From Planctomycetota bacterium (GTDB taxonomy: Bacteria; Planctomycetota; SZUA-567): DNA of 64,000 nucleotides. The first letter of the stretch is position 1. Each line of letters opens with the position of its first letter. The DNA lies in NCBI GenBank assembly GCA_031261425.1, contig JAISJR010000036.1:1-64000 (forward strand), in the 5' to 3' direction. The notes under the pieces are model-generated. The model saw nothing but the letters and a program-made list of their open reading frames with translations. It was not told where the DNA came from and did not search any database. Shown here one piece after another: positions 42,003 through 49,838 of the stretch. Made by a program: the position numbers and the translations under genes.

Positions 42003-42446
42003 CGTCCACGAATTTCCACAAATTAAACCAATTTTCACGAATTGTTTCTCACAGAGGCAGAGAGAGAGAAAAGAGAGAAAAAATAAAGAGTTAAATAACC
42101 GATGTTACGCGGTCAACAACAAAGACGCGAATTTTTACGCATAAAAAAGAGAGAGTTTTTTTGTCCACGAATTACACGAATTACACGAATTAAAGAGCCG
42201 GAAAACGGACAAAAAAAATTTGGAAAGCCCACTAACCTTCGCTTTGCTCGGTTTCGTGTTAATTCGTCTAATTCGTGAAAATTCGTGTTAAGTTCTTTTC
42301 GTGTTCATGCGTGGCTTCTCTTTTTTTTTTGCGCGTAACGTGAGTTAAATAATTTCGTTTTTTCTCTGTGGAACTCTGTGTCTCTGTGCCTCTGTGAGAA
42401 AAAAATTCGTATTTCGTCTAATTCGTGAAAATTCGTGGATAAATTC
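42003..42446. repeat. ACGAATTA-type long inverted-repeat element, copy 2, split by an inserted MITE
   Basis: Left half 42003-42097 (GTCCACGAATTTCCAC; TTTCTCACAGAGGCAG) and right half 42352-42446 (TCTGTGCCTCTGTGAGAAA; GTGAAAATTCGTGGATAAA) match the continuous element at 6106-6317. Between them lies a separate element with its own terminal repeats. With the insert removed, the join resembles 6106-6317. Confidence 0.8.
42098..42345. mobile_element. MITE-like element (about 248 bp) nested in an ACGAATTA repeat
   Basis: Ends ACCGATGTTACGCGGTCAAC and CGCGTAACGTGAGT are inverted repeats of the 13238 element type, flanked by TAAATA (42092-42097) and TAAATA (42346-42351). Read on the minus strand it matches 13238-13445 along its length, with an extra hairpin segment of about 45 bp (AACCGAGCAAAGCGAAGGTT...). 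Confidence 0.8.
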
Positions 42447-42452
42447 TTTTTC

Positions 42453-42830
42453 TTACTCCGCCTTCAAGTCGTGCGTGAGGTCGAGCGCGTCGTTGAATTT
42501 GTTGAACGCGCTCATCATCGCGGCGACTTCAATCGCGGCGGTGATTTCTTCGTCGGTAACGCCGATGCCCTGCGCGGCGGCGCGGTGGGCGTCAACGCAA
42601 TAACCGCAACCGTTGACCGCGCTGACGGCGATGGAAATCAATTCTTTGGTTTTCGGGTCAAGTCCCGCGCCGGCTTTTTTCGCCAAGTTCAGCATCGCTT
42701 CGAGAAAATCGCCGTTGCGCCCCATCGCTTGAAACACCTCCGGCACAAAACCCTTGTGCTTCGCCAGACCCTGCTGAATCTTCACCGCTTTCTCATCGCC
42801 CGTCTGATTGTAAAGTTTGACCGTAGCCAT
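42453..42830 (-). CDS. Carboxymuconolactone decarboxylase / AhpD-like protein
   Basis: A 125-aa all-helical protein with the AhpD-type redox site NGCGYCVDAHRAAAQ (CxxC with His three residues after the second Cys) around residues 72-86. LSxKxKELI-like DPKTKELISIAVSAV precedes it and GVTDEEITAAIEVAAMMSAF follows. It probably acts as a thiol peroxidase partner or peroxide-detoxifying enzyme rather than as a decarboxylase. AAGGAG six bases before ATG 42830 sets the start. Confidence 0.92.
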   Translation of the reverse strand: MATVKLYNQTGDEKAVKIQQGLAKHKGFVPEVFQAMGRNGDFLEAMLNLAKKAGAGLDPKTKELISIAVSAVNGCGYCVDAHRAAAQGIGVTDEEITAAIEVAAMMSAFNKFNDALDLTHDLKAE

Positions 42831-42865
42831 GGTTTTCTCCTTGGAGTTGGTGGTGAAAAAGAACA

Positions 42866-43000
42866 ATTTAAAAATCAGAAATTAAAAATGGTGGAGTTTG
42901 ATTGGCAATCCGCAAGCGCGCGCGAAGCGAATTTGACCATTAAATTCCACAATTTTTAATTTTTAATTTCTAATTTCTAATTATCAGAAAATCACGGAGT
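42866..43000. repeat. AATTAAAAATT-armed hairpin cassette
   Basis: AATCAGAAATTAAAAATGG, core TGGAGTTTGATTGGCAATCC and GCGCGCGAAGCG, then CCACAATTTTTAATTTTTAA. It has the same core style as the AACTCTN cassettes but different arms. It lies between divergent genes. Confidence 0.75.
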
Positions 43001-43005
43001 AGCCA

Positions 43006-44553
43006 ATGAAAAAAACTTATCTTTTATTCGCGCTGGCGCTTTTCCTCGGCGGAACGTCCGCCGTTTTTACCGCCGACGCGGACTTGGTTATTTATCACAC
43101 CAACGATGTCCACGGCTACGCCTTTCACGAAACCGGCGGCGACGGAGTGCCGACGCGCTGGGGCTACGATTATTACAAAGGCGCGGTCAACGCCGACGCG
43201 ACGCCGGCGAAAATGTTGCTCGACGCCGGCGATATTATTCAGGGACAGGCGTTCGCCGCCGCCGGCGACGGCGCGTATGTCGCGCGTCTCGTTGCACTTT
43301 GCGGCTATGACGCGCTCGCCGCCGGCAATCACGAATTCGACTACGGCTGGCGCCGCCTCGTCGAATTGCGCGACCGCGAACGGCTGAATTTTATCGCGGC
43401 GAATATCAAATTTGCCGGCGGGCGTTTGTTGTTCCCGCCGTATTTTGTCCGCGATTTCGGCGCGTTCAAAGTCGGCGTCTTCGGACTGACCACGCCGGCG
43501 ACGGTCAACAACACCGCGCCGCGCCATGTCGCGGAACTTTCTTTCGGCGACGCCGCCGCCATCGTCCAAATCGCGACCGCCGCCGTCAAACATTTGCGCG
43601 AAGTCGAAAACGTCGCGGTCGTCATGGCGCTCACGCATCTCGGTAGCGAATCGTATTGCGAGCCGTCGAGTTTGACTATTGCCCGCGAAGTCCCGGGAAT
43701 TGATGTCATCATCGACGGACACAGCCACAGCGCGGGCGGCGTTAAAATCAATCACACGCTCGTCGTCAGCGCCGGCGCGTATGGCGTTTATCTCGGCAAA
43801 GTCGCGGGACGGCGGACGGCGGCGGGCTGGGAGTGGTCGGCAAAATTATTGCCCGCGGCGGTTTCGACAACGATTACGCCCGACCCGCAACTAACGGCGG
43901 CGAGCGTCGAGGCGCAAGCGCAATTGGCGGCGGCAATGAACGAAGTCGTGGCGCAAATACCGGTTGACTTGGACGGCTCGCGCGATGCGACACGGCGGGG
44001 AAATTCCGCGTTCGGGCGAGTGGTCGGCGCGGCGATGTTAGCGACATCCGGCGCGGAAATCGCGCTTTTCAACGGTGGCGGCTTGCGTTCCTCGCTGAAA
44101 AAAGGCGACCTCACGCGCGGCGCCTTGACGACGGCAATGCCCTATCAAAACCGGATTGTGGTCGTGGAAATAACCGGCGCGACGTTGACGGAGGCGCTAA
44201 ATCACGGCTTGGGTTTGCCGGGGAGCGGCGCGTTTCCGCAATTTTACGGAATGACCGTAACGGCGAAAAAAGTCGAGCGAAAAATGCCCGACGGCGCGCC
44301 GCTTGTCGGGGCGCTAACGGTCGAAACGGTCGTCGTCAACGGCAAACCGTTAGACCCGCTGGCGACTTATCGCGTGGCGATTAACGATTTTATGGCGGCG
44401 GGCGGCGACGGTTACGCGCTGTTCAAAGATTGCGCGGGCATTGACGGCGGACCGGTGGACGCGGCGCTGATTGATTATTTGCGCCGCGCGTCCGCGCCGG
44501 CGATAGAAAACGCGGTCGCGACGGAGACGCTGAAAATTAAGCAGGAAGAATAA
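43006..44553 (+). CDS. Secreted 5'-nucleotidase / 2',3'-cyclic phosphodiesterase family protein
   Basis: Periplasmic metallophosphoesterase that hydrolyses nucleotides. The 515-aa chain has a signal peptide (MKKTYLLFALALFLGGTSAV, cut near FTADA). The N-terminal phosphoesterase domain carries all metal motifs: IYHTNDVHGY, LLDAGDIIQG, AAGNHEFDYGWRR, ALTHLGSE and DGHSHSAGG. The C-terminal UshA domain has IALFNGGGLRSSLKKGDLTR, AMPYQNRIVVVEITG and ALNHGLGLPGSGAFPQFYGM, ending near NDFMAAGGDGYALFK. GGAG with 6-nt spacing supports the start. The SpoU methylase gene converges 6 bp away. Confidence 0.95.
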   Translation: MKKTYLLFALALFLGGTSAVFTADADLVIYHTNDVHGYAFHETGGDGVPTRWGYDYYKGAVNADATPAKMLLDAGDIIQGQAFAAAGDGAYVARLVALCGYDALAAGNHEFDYGWRRLVELRDRERLNFIAANIKFAGGRLLFPPYFVRDFGAFKVGVFGLTTPATVNNTAPRHVAELSFGDAAAIVQIATAAVKHLREVENVAVVMALTHLGSESYCEPSSLTIAREVPGIDVIIDGHSHSAGGVKINHTLVVSAGAYGVYLGKVAGRRTAAGWEWSAKLLPAAVSTTITPDPQLTAASVEAQAQLAAAMNEVVAQIPVDLDGSRDATRRGNSAFGRVVGAAMLATSGAEIALFNGGGLRSSLKKGDLTRGALTTAMPYQNRIVVVEITGATLTEALNHGLGLPGSGAFPQFYGMTVTAKKVERKMPDGAPLVGALTVETVVVNGKPLDPLATYRVAINDFMAAGGDGYALFKDCAGIDGGPVDAALIDYLRRASAPAIENAVATETLKIKQEE

Positions 44554-44559
44554 AGGAAA

Positions 44560-45321
44560 TCAACGGGCGCCTTGGAAAAGAATCACGCCCGCCGCGACCG
44601 CGACGTTGAGCGATTCGACCGGCGGCGTCAGTGGAATTTGGATGACCGCGGCGGCGGCGGCGCGGATTTCCGGCGGCACGCCTTGCCCTTCGCCGCCGAC
44701 CACAACGGCGTAACGGGCGGGAAATTCGACGCGGCGATAGTCGGTCGCGTCCGCCGCCGCCGCCGCGACGAACAGCGGCAGATTATTTGTCCGCGCGGCG
44801 GCGAGGACGGCGGACGTGTCGCTTTTCAGGCACGGCAAGCGAAACGCGCTCCCCATCGCGGCGCGGAGAAATTTTTCTTTCAGCGGGTTGACGCCGCCGG
44901 TGAAAACGCAACCGTCGAAACCCGCCGCTTCCGCGACCCGCGCCAACGCGCCGGCGTTGCCCGGGTCTTGGACGCCCGCCGCGACGAGCAACCGCCGCCG
45001 CGAAAAAATTTCCGGCAGAGAAAATTGACGCGGGCGGAAAACGACGGCGACGCCCTCCGGTTGGCGCAACGCGGAAATTTTGGCATAAACCGCCGCCGTC
45101 ATCAACGCCAATTCAACGCCGCGCGCGCGGCTTAAATCGACGATTTTCGCGCCCTCGGCGGCGGCGGCAAATTCATCGGTAATCAGCAAAACCATCACCT
45201 CGGCGTCGCGCAGGGCTTCGAGCGCCAAGTGCGGACCTTCGGCGATTGCCGCGTCGGAGCGCGGGCGGGCGTTCAGTTCCGTCCATTCAAGAACGCGCGG
45301 GTGTTTGCGGGAAGTGAGCAT
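44560..45321 (-). CDS. SpoU/TrmH-family RNA 2'-O-ribose methyltransferase
   Basis: Methylates a ribose in rRNA or tRNA using SAM through a SPOUT knot. The 253-aa protein has an N-terminal substrate-binding region (VLEWTELNARPRSDAAIAEG) and the three SpoU motifs: VAAGVQDPGNAGALARVAEA (1), AVVVGGEGQGVPPEI (2) and IPLTPPVESLNVAVAAGVIL (3). Motif 1 has DPGNAG, within family range of DPGNxG. The target nucleotide cannot be read from sequence. No Shine-Dalgarno. Confidence 0.93.
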   Translation of the reverse strand: MLTSRKHPRVLEWTELNARPRSDAAIAEGPHLALEALRDAEVMVLLITDEFAAAAEGAKIVDLSRARGVELALMTAAVYAKISALRQPEGVAVVFRPRQFSLPEIFSRRRLLVAAGVQDPGNAGALARVAEAAGFDGCVFTGGVNPLKEKFLRAAMGSAFRLPCLKSDTSAVLAAARTNNLPLFVAAAAADATDYRRVEFPARYAVVVGGEGQGVPPEIRAAAAAVIQIPLTPPVESLNVAVAAGVILFQGAR

Positions 45322-45325
45322 TGGA

Positions 45326-45381
45326 AAGAACAGAGTTGAGAGTTTAGAGTTTAGAGTTGAGAGTATGGATCTCTATTTTTA
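45326..45381 (+). repeat. AGAGTTT heptamer hairpin cassette, left half (split by insertion)
   Basis: AGAGTTGAGAGTTTAGAG units and part of the core (GAGTATGGATCTCTATTTTT). The right half (AAGACGCGCGAAGCGCAACC and AACTCTA units) is at 45748-45805; an element of 366 bp separates them. Confidence 0.85.
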
Positions 45382-45747
45382 ACTCGAGTTACGCGGTCAG
45401 CATCGGTGCTATTGCAACGAAGAAATTGAAAATCCTCCGACAGTCGCCCTGCAAGGGCGGAATATATTAGCCCAGGGTAAGCGACACGCTCTATCGTCGC
45501 GCCACCCTGGGTAGCGGTTCGCGGAGCGAACCGTCCGACAGTCCCGCCGTTAGGCGGCAAACGCCGCCTCCGGCGGCGAGAGCGGTTCGCCAAAACGCGG
45601 CAAACCGTCCAATTGCGGTTGGTTGCTCCGCAACCTCTAACCCAGGGTGGCGCGGCTGGTAGAGCGTCGCCGCTTACCCTGGGCTAATATATTTCGCCCC
45701 GTTGGGGCGACTGTCGGAATAAATTATCAAAATCGCGTAGCACGAGT
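45382..45747. mobile_element. MITE-like element carrying a CCCAGGG interior, with 5-bp target duplication
   Basis: Ends ACTCGAGTTACGCG and CGCGTAGCACGAGT. Flanks are TTTTA (45377-45381) and TTTTA (45748-45752). Excising it and one TTTTA restores ATTTTTAAGACGCGCGAAGC, the same join as in intact heptamer cassettes (e.g. near 47115 on the other strand). The interior includes CCCAGGG copy 3. No ORF. Confidence 0.85.
45437..45717 (+). repeat. CCCAGGG long inverted-repeat element, copy 3
   Basis: 281 bp, CCGACAG to CTGTCGG, with the same arms and core as copy 1 (ACACGCTCTATCGTCGCGCC; TTGCTCCGCAACCTCTAACC). Its outer hairpins are GCCCTGCAAGGGC and CGCCCCGTTGGGGCG. Orientation as copies 1 and 4. Confidence 0.85.
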
Positions 45748-45805
45748 TTTTAAGACGCGCGAAGCGCAACCACTGCTAAACTCTAAACTCTCAACTCTCA
45801 ACTTT
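45748..45805 (+). repeat. AACTCTN heptamer hairpin cassette, right half
   Basis: TTTTAAGACGCGCGAAGCGC and CACTGCTAAACTCTAAACTC, continuing as AACTCTC units that supply the last codons (Val-Glu-Ser) and TGA of mtaB on the minus strand. Confidence 0.85.
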
Positions 45806-47056
45806 TCCCCATAAAACCGCGCCGTCATTGCGCGTGATTTTCACCGTCGCCAAAGAGCGCGGCGGCAAGGAGCGCGGAATCCGCACGCGCAAATAACGCT
45901 CGCCGTAGCCCTCGGCGTAGTCGGCGTCGCGTCCATTTTTTTCAACGAGGACGGTTTCCGTTTCGCCCACTAACGACGCGGCAAAGGCGGCGGCGGCGCG
46001 GTCGCATAATTCCGTCAATTCGCCGCGCCGTTCGGCGACGCGGCGATGGTCGCGGCGCGGCAGTTCCGCCAGCGGCGTCCCCGGACGCGGCGAATACAAA
46101 AAAATATGCGTCCGCGCAAAACCGGCGCGGGCGACCGTGTTTTTCGTCGTCGCAAAAGAATCTTCGTTTTCGCCCGGCGCGCCGACGATTAAATCCGTGG
46201 TAATCGCGGGCGTCGCCAAAATTTTCCGCGCCCGGTCAAGAACGGCGAAATAATCGGCGAGCGTGTAGCGGCGATTCATCAGGCGCAAAATTTCGTCCGC
46301 GCCGCTCTGCAACGGCAAATGCAAATGGCGGCAAATCGGCGGGCAGTCGCGCATCGTCAACAACAATTCGTCGCTTACCGCCGGCGGCTCGATTGACCCC
46401 AAGCGTAATCGTCGCAAACCGGCGATTTTAACCAACGCGCGGCAGAGACCGGCGAGCGTGTTTTCGCCGTCGCGATACGCGCCGATGTTGATGCCGGTCA
46501 GCGCAATCTCGCGGTAATCGTTGGCGACCAACCGCGCGGCTTCGGCGACAATCTCCGCCGCCGGACGGCTCCGCGCCGCGCCCCGCGCCCGCGGAATAAT
46601 GCAATACGAACAGGCGTTGTCGCAACCGTCCTGAATTTTAAGAAACGCGCGGGTATGACCGGCGAACGCCGCAATCGCCGGTTTTTCGGCGGGATACTTG
46701 GCAACGGCGGCGGAATTGACAGCGGACGGCGGCGGCGCGGCAAAATAGCGGACGAGCGCCGCGCAATTTTCATCATTACGAAAAATTTTTTCCGCGCCGA
46801 TTCTTTCTGCAATGTTCAGTTCAACATTGACGGCGCAACCGGTGAGGATTAGCCGCAAGCGCGGATTTTGCCGCCGCGCGGCGGCGATGAAATTCCGCCA
46901 CGTCGCGTCGGCGCGTCCGGTAACGGTGCAAGTGTGAACGATTAACACCTCGCCGCCGGCGACCTCGGTATGCCCCGCCGCCGCCAACGCCTCGCGCATC
47001 GCTTGCGCTTCGTATTGATTCGTTTTGCAACCGAAAGTTTTGAGGGAGAAGCGCAT
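45791..47056 (-). CDS. mtaB: tRNA t6A37 methylthiotransferase MtaB
   Basis: Radical-SAM enzyme that converts t6A37 to ms2t6A37 in tRNA. The 421-aa product has the UPF0004 N-terminal domain (LKTFGCKTNQYEAQAMREAL; VHTCTVTGRADATWRNFI), the radical SAM CxxxCxxC in IQDGCDNACSYCIIPRARGA, REIALTGINIGAYRDG, and the LHLPLQSGADEILRLMNRRY stretch. A TRAM-like C-terminal domain follows (ETVLVEKNGRDADYAEGYGE). The form FGCKTNQ and overall length suit MtaB rather than MiaB or RimO. The terminal Val-Glu-Ser-stop lies within a heptamer array. No Shine-Dalgarno. Confidence 0.94.
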   Translation of the reverse strand: MRFSLKTFGCKTNQYEAQAMREALAAAGHTEVAGGEVLIVHTCTVTGRADATWRNFIAAARRQNPRLRLILTGCAVNVELNIAERIGAEKIFRNDENCAALVRYFAAPPPSAVNSAAVAKYPAEKPAIAAFAGHTRAFLKIQDGCDNACSYCIIPRARGAARSRPAAEIVAEAARLVANDYREIALTGINIGAYRDGENTLAGLCRALVKIAGLRRLRLGSIEPPAVSDELLLTMRDCPPICRHLHLPLQSGADEILRLMNRRYTLADYFAVLDRARKILATPAITTDLIVGAPGENEDSFATTKNTVARAGFARTHIFLYSPRPGTPLAELPRRDHRRVAERRGELTELCDRAAAAFAASLVGETETVLVEKNGRDADYAEGYGERYLRVRIPRSLPPRSLATVKITRNDGAVLWGKVES

Positions 47057-47061
47057 CGTTT

Positions 47062-47206
47062 TTTTAGAGTTGAGAGTTTAGAGTTAAGAGTTGAGCAATG
47101 GTTGCGCTTCGCGCATCTTAAAAATAAAACTCCACTCTCTCAACTCTAAACTCTCAACTCTAAACTCTGCTCTTCACGCATACAGCGGCGTCAGCGCGTC
47201 GAGGTA
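47062..47206. repeat. Heptamer hairpin cassette plus truncated xylB end, duplication unit 1
   Basis: AGAGTTGAGAGTTTAGAG units, inverted core TTGCGCTTCGCGCATCTTAA and AAATAAAACTCCAC, AACTCTA units, then 30 nt identical to the 3' end of xylB (CACGCATACAGCGGCGTCAG...). The segment 47098-47206 repeats at 47207-47315. Confidence 0.85.
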
Positions 47207-47315
47207 ATGGTTGCGCTTCGCGCATCTTAAAAATAAAACTCCACTCTCTCAACTCTAATCTCTCAACTCTAAACTCTGCTCTATCACGCATACAGCGGCG
47301 TCAGCGCGTCGAGGT
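47207..47315. repeat. Tandem duplication unit 2 (about 109 bp) overlapping the xylB 3' end
   Basis: A near-identical repeat of 47098-47206, differing by a few bases in the heptamer arm. It includes the real last codons of xylB. The upstream unit therefore holds a dead copy of the gene's end. Confidence 0.85.
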
Positions 47316-48771
47316 ATTTATTGTATTCGGCGTAGGCGCGGTCGTAGGCGCGGACGGCGTCGGCGTCGGGGCGGCTCGCCGCCTGCTCGTCGATTAAAAT
47401 ATGTTCGTCGGTCAGCGCCGCGATGTCCGCCGGCGCGCCGGCGGCTTTTCGCAGACACCACAACGCCTGCACCGCGCCGCCCAACGCCGCCGCCTCGCTC
47501 GACAGCGGACGCTTGACCGGCGTGTTCATAATGTCCGCCGCCATCTGCCGCCACAATGGGCTTTTACTGCCGCCGCCGGTGATGCGAATCTCCCGCGCCT
47601 TGAAGCCCAATTTTTGGAACGCCTCCAAACCGCGCCGCATCCCGAAAATCGCCGACTCCATCGCCGCCCGCGCGATATTCGCCGCCGCGCAGTTCGCCGC
47701 CGTGATGCCGGCAATCGTGGCGCGACCGTTCGGCAAATTCGGCGTCCGCTCGCCGTTAAAAAACGGCAGAAAAACAATGCCGTCCGCGCCGACGGGCGCC
47801 GCGCCGGCGAGGTCGTTCAACGCTTTAATGTCCATGCCGAGCAACTCGCGCGTCTTTTCGGTGGCGACGGTGCAGTTCATCGTGCAGAGCAACGGCAGGT
47901 AGCCGCCGGTCGAAGAATTGAAGCCGGACAAGCCGTTTTTCGGGTCGGCGAGCGGCTGGTCGGAATAGCCGTAGAGCGTGCCGGACGTGCCGAGCGACAT
48001 CGTCAAAAAGCCGTCGCGCACGGTGCCGGTGCCAATCGCGCCCATCATATTGTCGCCGCCGCCGGACGACACCGGAATGCCCGCCGGTATGCCCCATTTC
48101 GCCGCCGCCGCCGCCGTAACCGCGCCGTTCGGCGCGTCGGAGGCAATCACCGGCGGCAACAGCGACAACAATTTCGGGTCGATTAAATCGCAGATTTTTT
48201 TCGACCATTGTTTCGTCCGCCCGTTGAAAATCGCCATGCCGGAAGCGTCGCCCGCCTCGGCGCGATACGCGCCGGTGAAGCAATAGTTCAGATAATCGTG
48301 CGGCAACATAATGTAATGAAGACGCGCGAAAGCGTCGGGGCGATGGCGTTTGAGCCAGAGGATTTTCGGCGCGGTGAAACCGGGGAGCATTAAATTGCAG
48401 ACCTCGGCGATAACCGCGTCGTCGCCGCCGGCTTGGTCGGTGAGAATTTTACACTCCTCGACGGTCGAAGTGTCGTTCCAGAGTTTGACGTTGTAGAGGG
48501 CTTTGCCGGCGGCGTCGAGCGGCACGAAGCCGTGTTGATGACCGGAAATGCCGACGGCGGCGACGGACGCTTTTTCGGCGGCGCTAAAAGCGCGGAAACA
48601 GTCGTCCAACGCGGCGTCATACCATTCGGTTTTTTGTTCGCGGGCGCCGTCGTTGGCGGCGATGAGTTCGACCGCTTTTTGTTGCGTGGCGACGATTTGT
48701 TTGTTTTCCCAGTCGTAAAGCACGACCTTGATGCTCTGCGTGCCCATATCAATGCCGGCGACGGTCTTCAT
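47284..48771 (-). CDS. xylB: Xylulokinase
   Basis: Phosphorylates D-xylulose to xylulose 5-phosphate. The 495-aa FGGY kinase has the N-terminal phosphate loop AGIDMGTQSIKVVLYDW, GISGHQHGFVPLDAAGKALY (xylulokinase signature), LWNDTSTVEE, the FGGY signatures with catalytic Asp in SSGGGDNMMGAIGTG, and the C-terminal adenine site RITGGGSKSPLWRQMAADIM. AAGGAG six bases before ATG. No xylA or sugar transporter is adjacent. The last 30 nt are duplicated downstream. Confidence 0.95.
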   Translation of the reverse strand: MKTVAGIDMGTQSIKVVLYDWENKQIVATQQKAVELIAANDGAREQKTEWYDAALDDCFRAFSAAEKASVAAVGISGHQHGFVPLDAAGKALYNVKLWNDTSTVEECKILTDQAGGDDAVIAEVCNLMLPGFTAPKILWLKRHRPDAFARLHYIMLPHDYLNYCFTGAYRAEAGDASGMAIFNGRTKQWSKKICDLIDPKLLSLLPPVIASDAPNGAVTAAAAAKWGIPAGIPVSSGGGDNMMGAIGTGTVRDGFLTMSLGTSGTLYGYSDQPLADPKNGLSGFNSSTGGYLPLLCTMNCTVATEKTRELLGMDIKALNDLAGAAPVGADGIVFLPFFNGERTPNLPNGRATIAGITAANCAAANIARAAMESAIFGMRRGLEAFQKLGFKAREIRITGGGSKSPLWRQMAADIMNTPVKRPLSSEAAALGGAVQALWCLRKAAGAPADIAALTDEHILIDEQAASRPDADAVRAYDRAYAEYNKYLDALTPLYA

Positions 48772-48788
48772 TTTTTTCTCCTTTTTTT

Positions 48789-48913
48789 TTGTCCACGAAT
48801 TACCCGAATTACACGAAATTTTTTTGTCCGCGAATTTTCACGAATTAAACCGATTTTCACGAAACCGAGCGTAGCGAAGGTTAGGGTTAATTCGTGTAAT
48901 TCGTGGATAAGTT
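48789..48913. repeat. ACGAATTA-type inverted-repeat element, copy 3 (short form)
   Basis: GTCCACGAATTACCCGAATT faces TTAATTCGTGTAATTCGTGG. The centre has a hairpin AACCGAGCGTAGCGAAGGTT, also found inside the MITE at 42098. It spans the gap between the lipoprotein stop and the xylB ribosome site. Confidence 0.8.
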
Positions 48914-49600
48914 CTATCTGTTGTCGCACAAGTCGAGCGGCGAAATTTGCGGCTGATTATTTTCGTCCAACCAGAAATAGCCGCTAAGAATCCGCGCGTC
49001 GGGGTAATAGCGGCGGACGATTTGCCGGAGATTTTCCGGGCGGTCGATGCCGGGGATGCCGACCGGCGGCAAAATTCCCGCCCGCGCGAAACACTCCATC
49101 GCCCGCGTCGCGCAATTCATTCCCGACAAGCGAAACTCCGGCGGACGCGCCCGCAACTCTTGCCACGCGCGGCGCAACGCCGCCGCCTGCGCGGGCGTAA
49201 CGTTGAATTTCACCCAATCGGTAACCGCGCGCAAATGACATTCCCCGTCGCGGCAAAAATCCCGCGCCGCGTCAAGGTCAAGATAATACGGACGCTCGAC
49301 GCGCATTTTCGCCGTGTCGCGCACGATGCCCGGAGTGCGAAACAGCAGATTTTCCGCGATGGAATTTTCCGCCGCCGCCGTGTTGAAGCCGTAAATTTCG
49401 CCGTCGGGCAAAAGCGTGTCAATATGCCGGTAAATTCGCGGCTCGCGCGGGTCGGCGGCGAACTGCCGCCGCAACAACATCCCGATTTCCACCGAACGCT
49501 CGGCGGCGGGCGCGGGCGCGAAACCCGCGCCGCAACCGGCAAGGGTCAGCAGGAGAAGCGCGTAAAAAAAGAGGGGGGCAGAGGAGGGCATTTTTTTCAA
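48914..49600 (-). CDS. Predicted lipoprotein with NCAT motif, unknown function
   Basis: A 228-aa protein with a lipoprotein signal (LLLLTLAGC, lipobox LAGC near residue 23). Starts at TTG (MKKM...) or the ATG three codons on; the Lys-rich form fits a signal peptide better. A conserved-looking block LSGMNCATRAMECFARAGI sits in the C-terminal third, with a preceding CHLRAV His. The NC...aGI pattern recalls the catalytic Cys region of papain-like or transglutaminase-like envelope proteins, but I cannot confirm the family. Four further cysteines (DFCRDGEC; DLCDNR) could form disulfides. No strong ribosome site. Confidence 0.65.
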   Translation of the reverse strand: MKKMPSSAPLFFYALLLLTLAGCGAGFAPAPAAERSVEIGMLLRRQFAADPREPRIYRHIDTLLPDGEIYGFNTAAAENSIAENLLFRTPGIVRDTAKMRVERPYYLDLDAARDFCRDGECHLRAVTDWVKFNVTPAQAAALRRAWQELRARPPEFRLSGMNCATRAMECFARAGILPPVGIPGIDRPENLRQIVRRYYPDARILSGYFWLDENNQPQISPLDLCDNR

Positions 49601-49643
49601 TGGAGTTGTTTAATAACCCAATGACGGTCGTGAAAAAATCGGT

Positions 49644-49783
49644 GGCTCTATTCAATTGCCACGCGCTTTAGCGCGTGGATAGCGTTGAAAAATGACCGGC
49701 TTTAGCCGAATGGTTTCTTGGGGAACCAAAGCCCGTTTCTTTTTTGACCGCCGACCACGCCGGCGTGGCACATTGAATAGAGC
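49644..49783. repeat. GGCTCTATTCAATTGCCACG inverted-repeat element, copy 2
   Basis: Left arm GGCTCTATTCAATTGCCACG as in copy 1. The right arm CGTGGCACATTGAATAGAGC has a 1-2 base change. Inner stems GCGCTTTAGCGC, CGGCTTTAGCCG and CCACGCCGGCGTGG. Located between the lipoprotein gene and gltA. Confidence 0.8.
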
Positions 49784-49805
49784 AAGCACGATTGAACACG
49801 TTATC

Positions 49806-49838
49806 CCGAAATTCGTAATTTTTAATTCGTAATTGAAT
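49806..49838. repeat. AATTTTTAATTCGTAATT tract at the gltA 3' end
   Basis: AATTCGTAATTTTTAATTCG and TAATTG run up to the gltA stop. One arm of the AATTAAAAATT-type family. Confidence 0.5.

Noticed and set aside
45351-45593. Short frames with YPGLIYSALAGRLSE- or YPGWRHDRACALPWAD-like peptides, recurring at each CCCAGGG element
   Set aside because: The recurrent peptide follows from conservation of the DNA hairpins, appears on both strands and in different frames, and has no ribosome sites.
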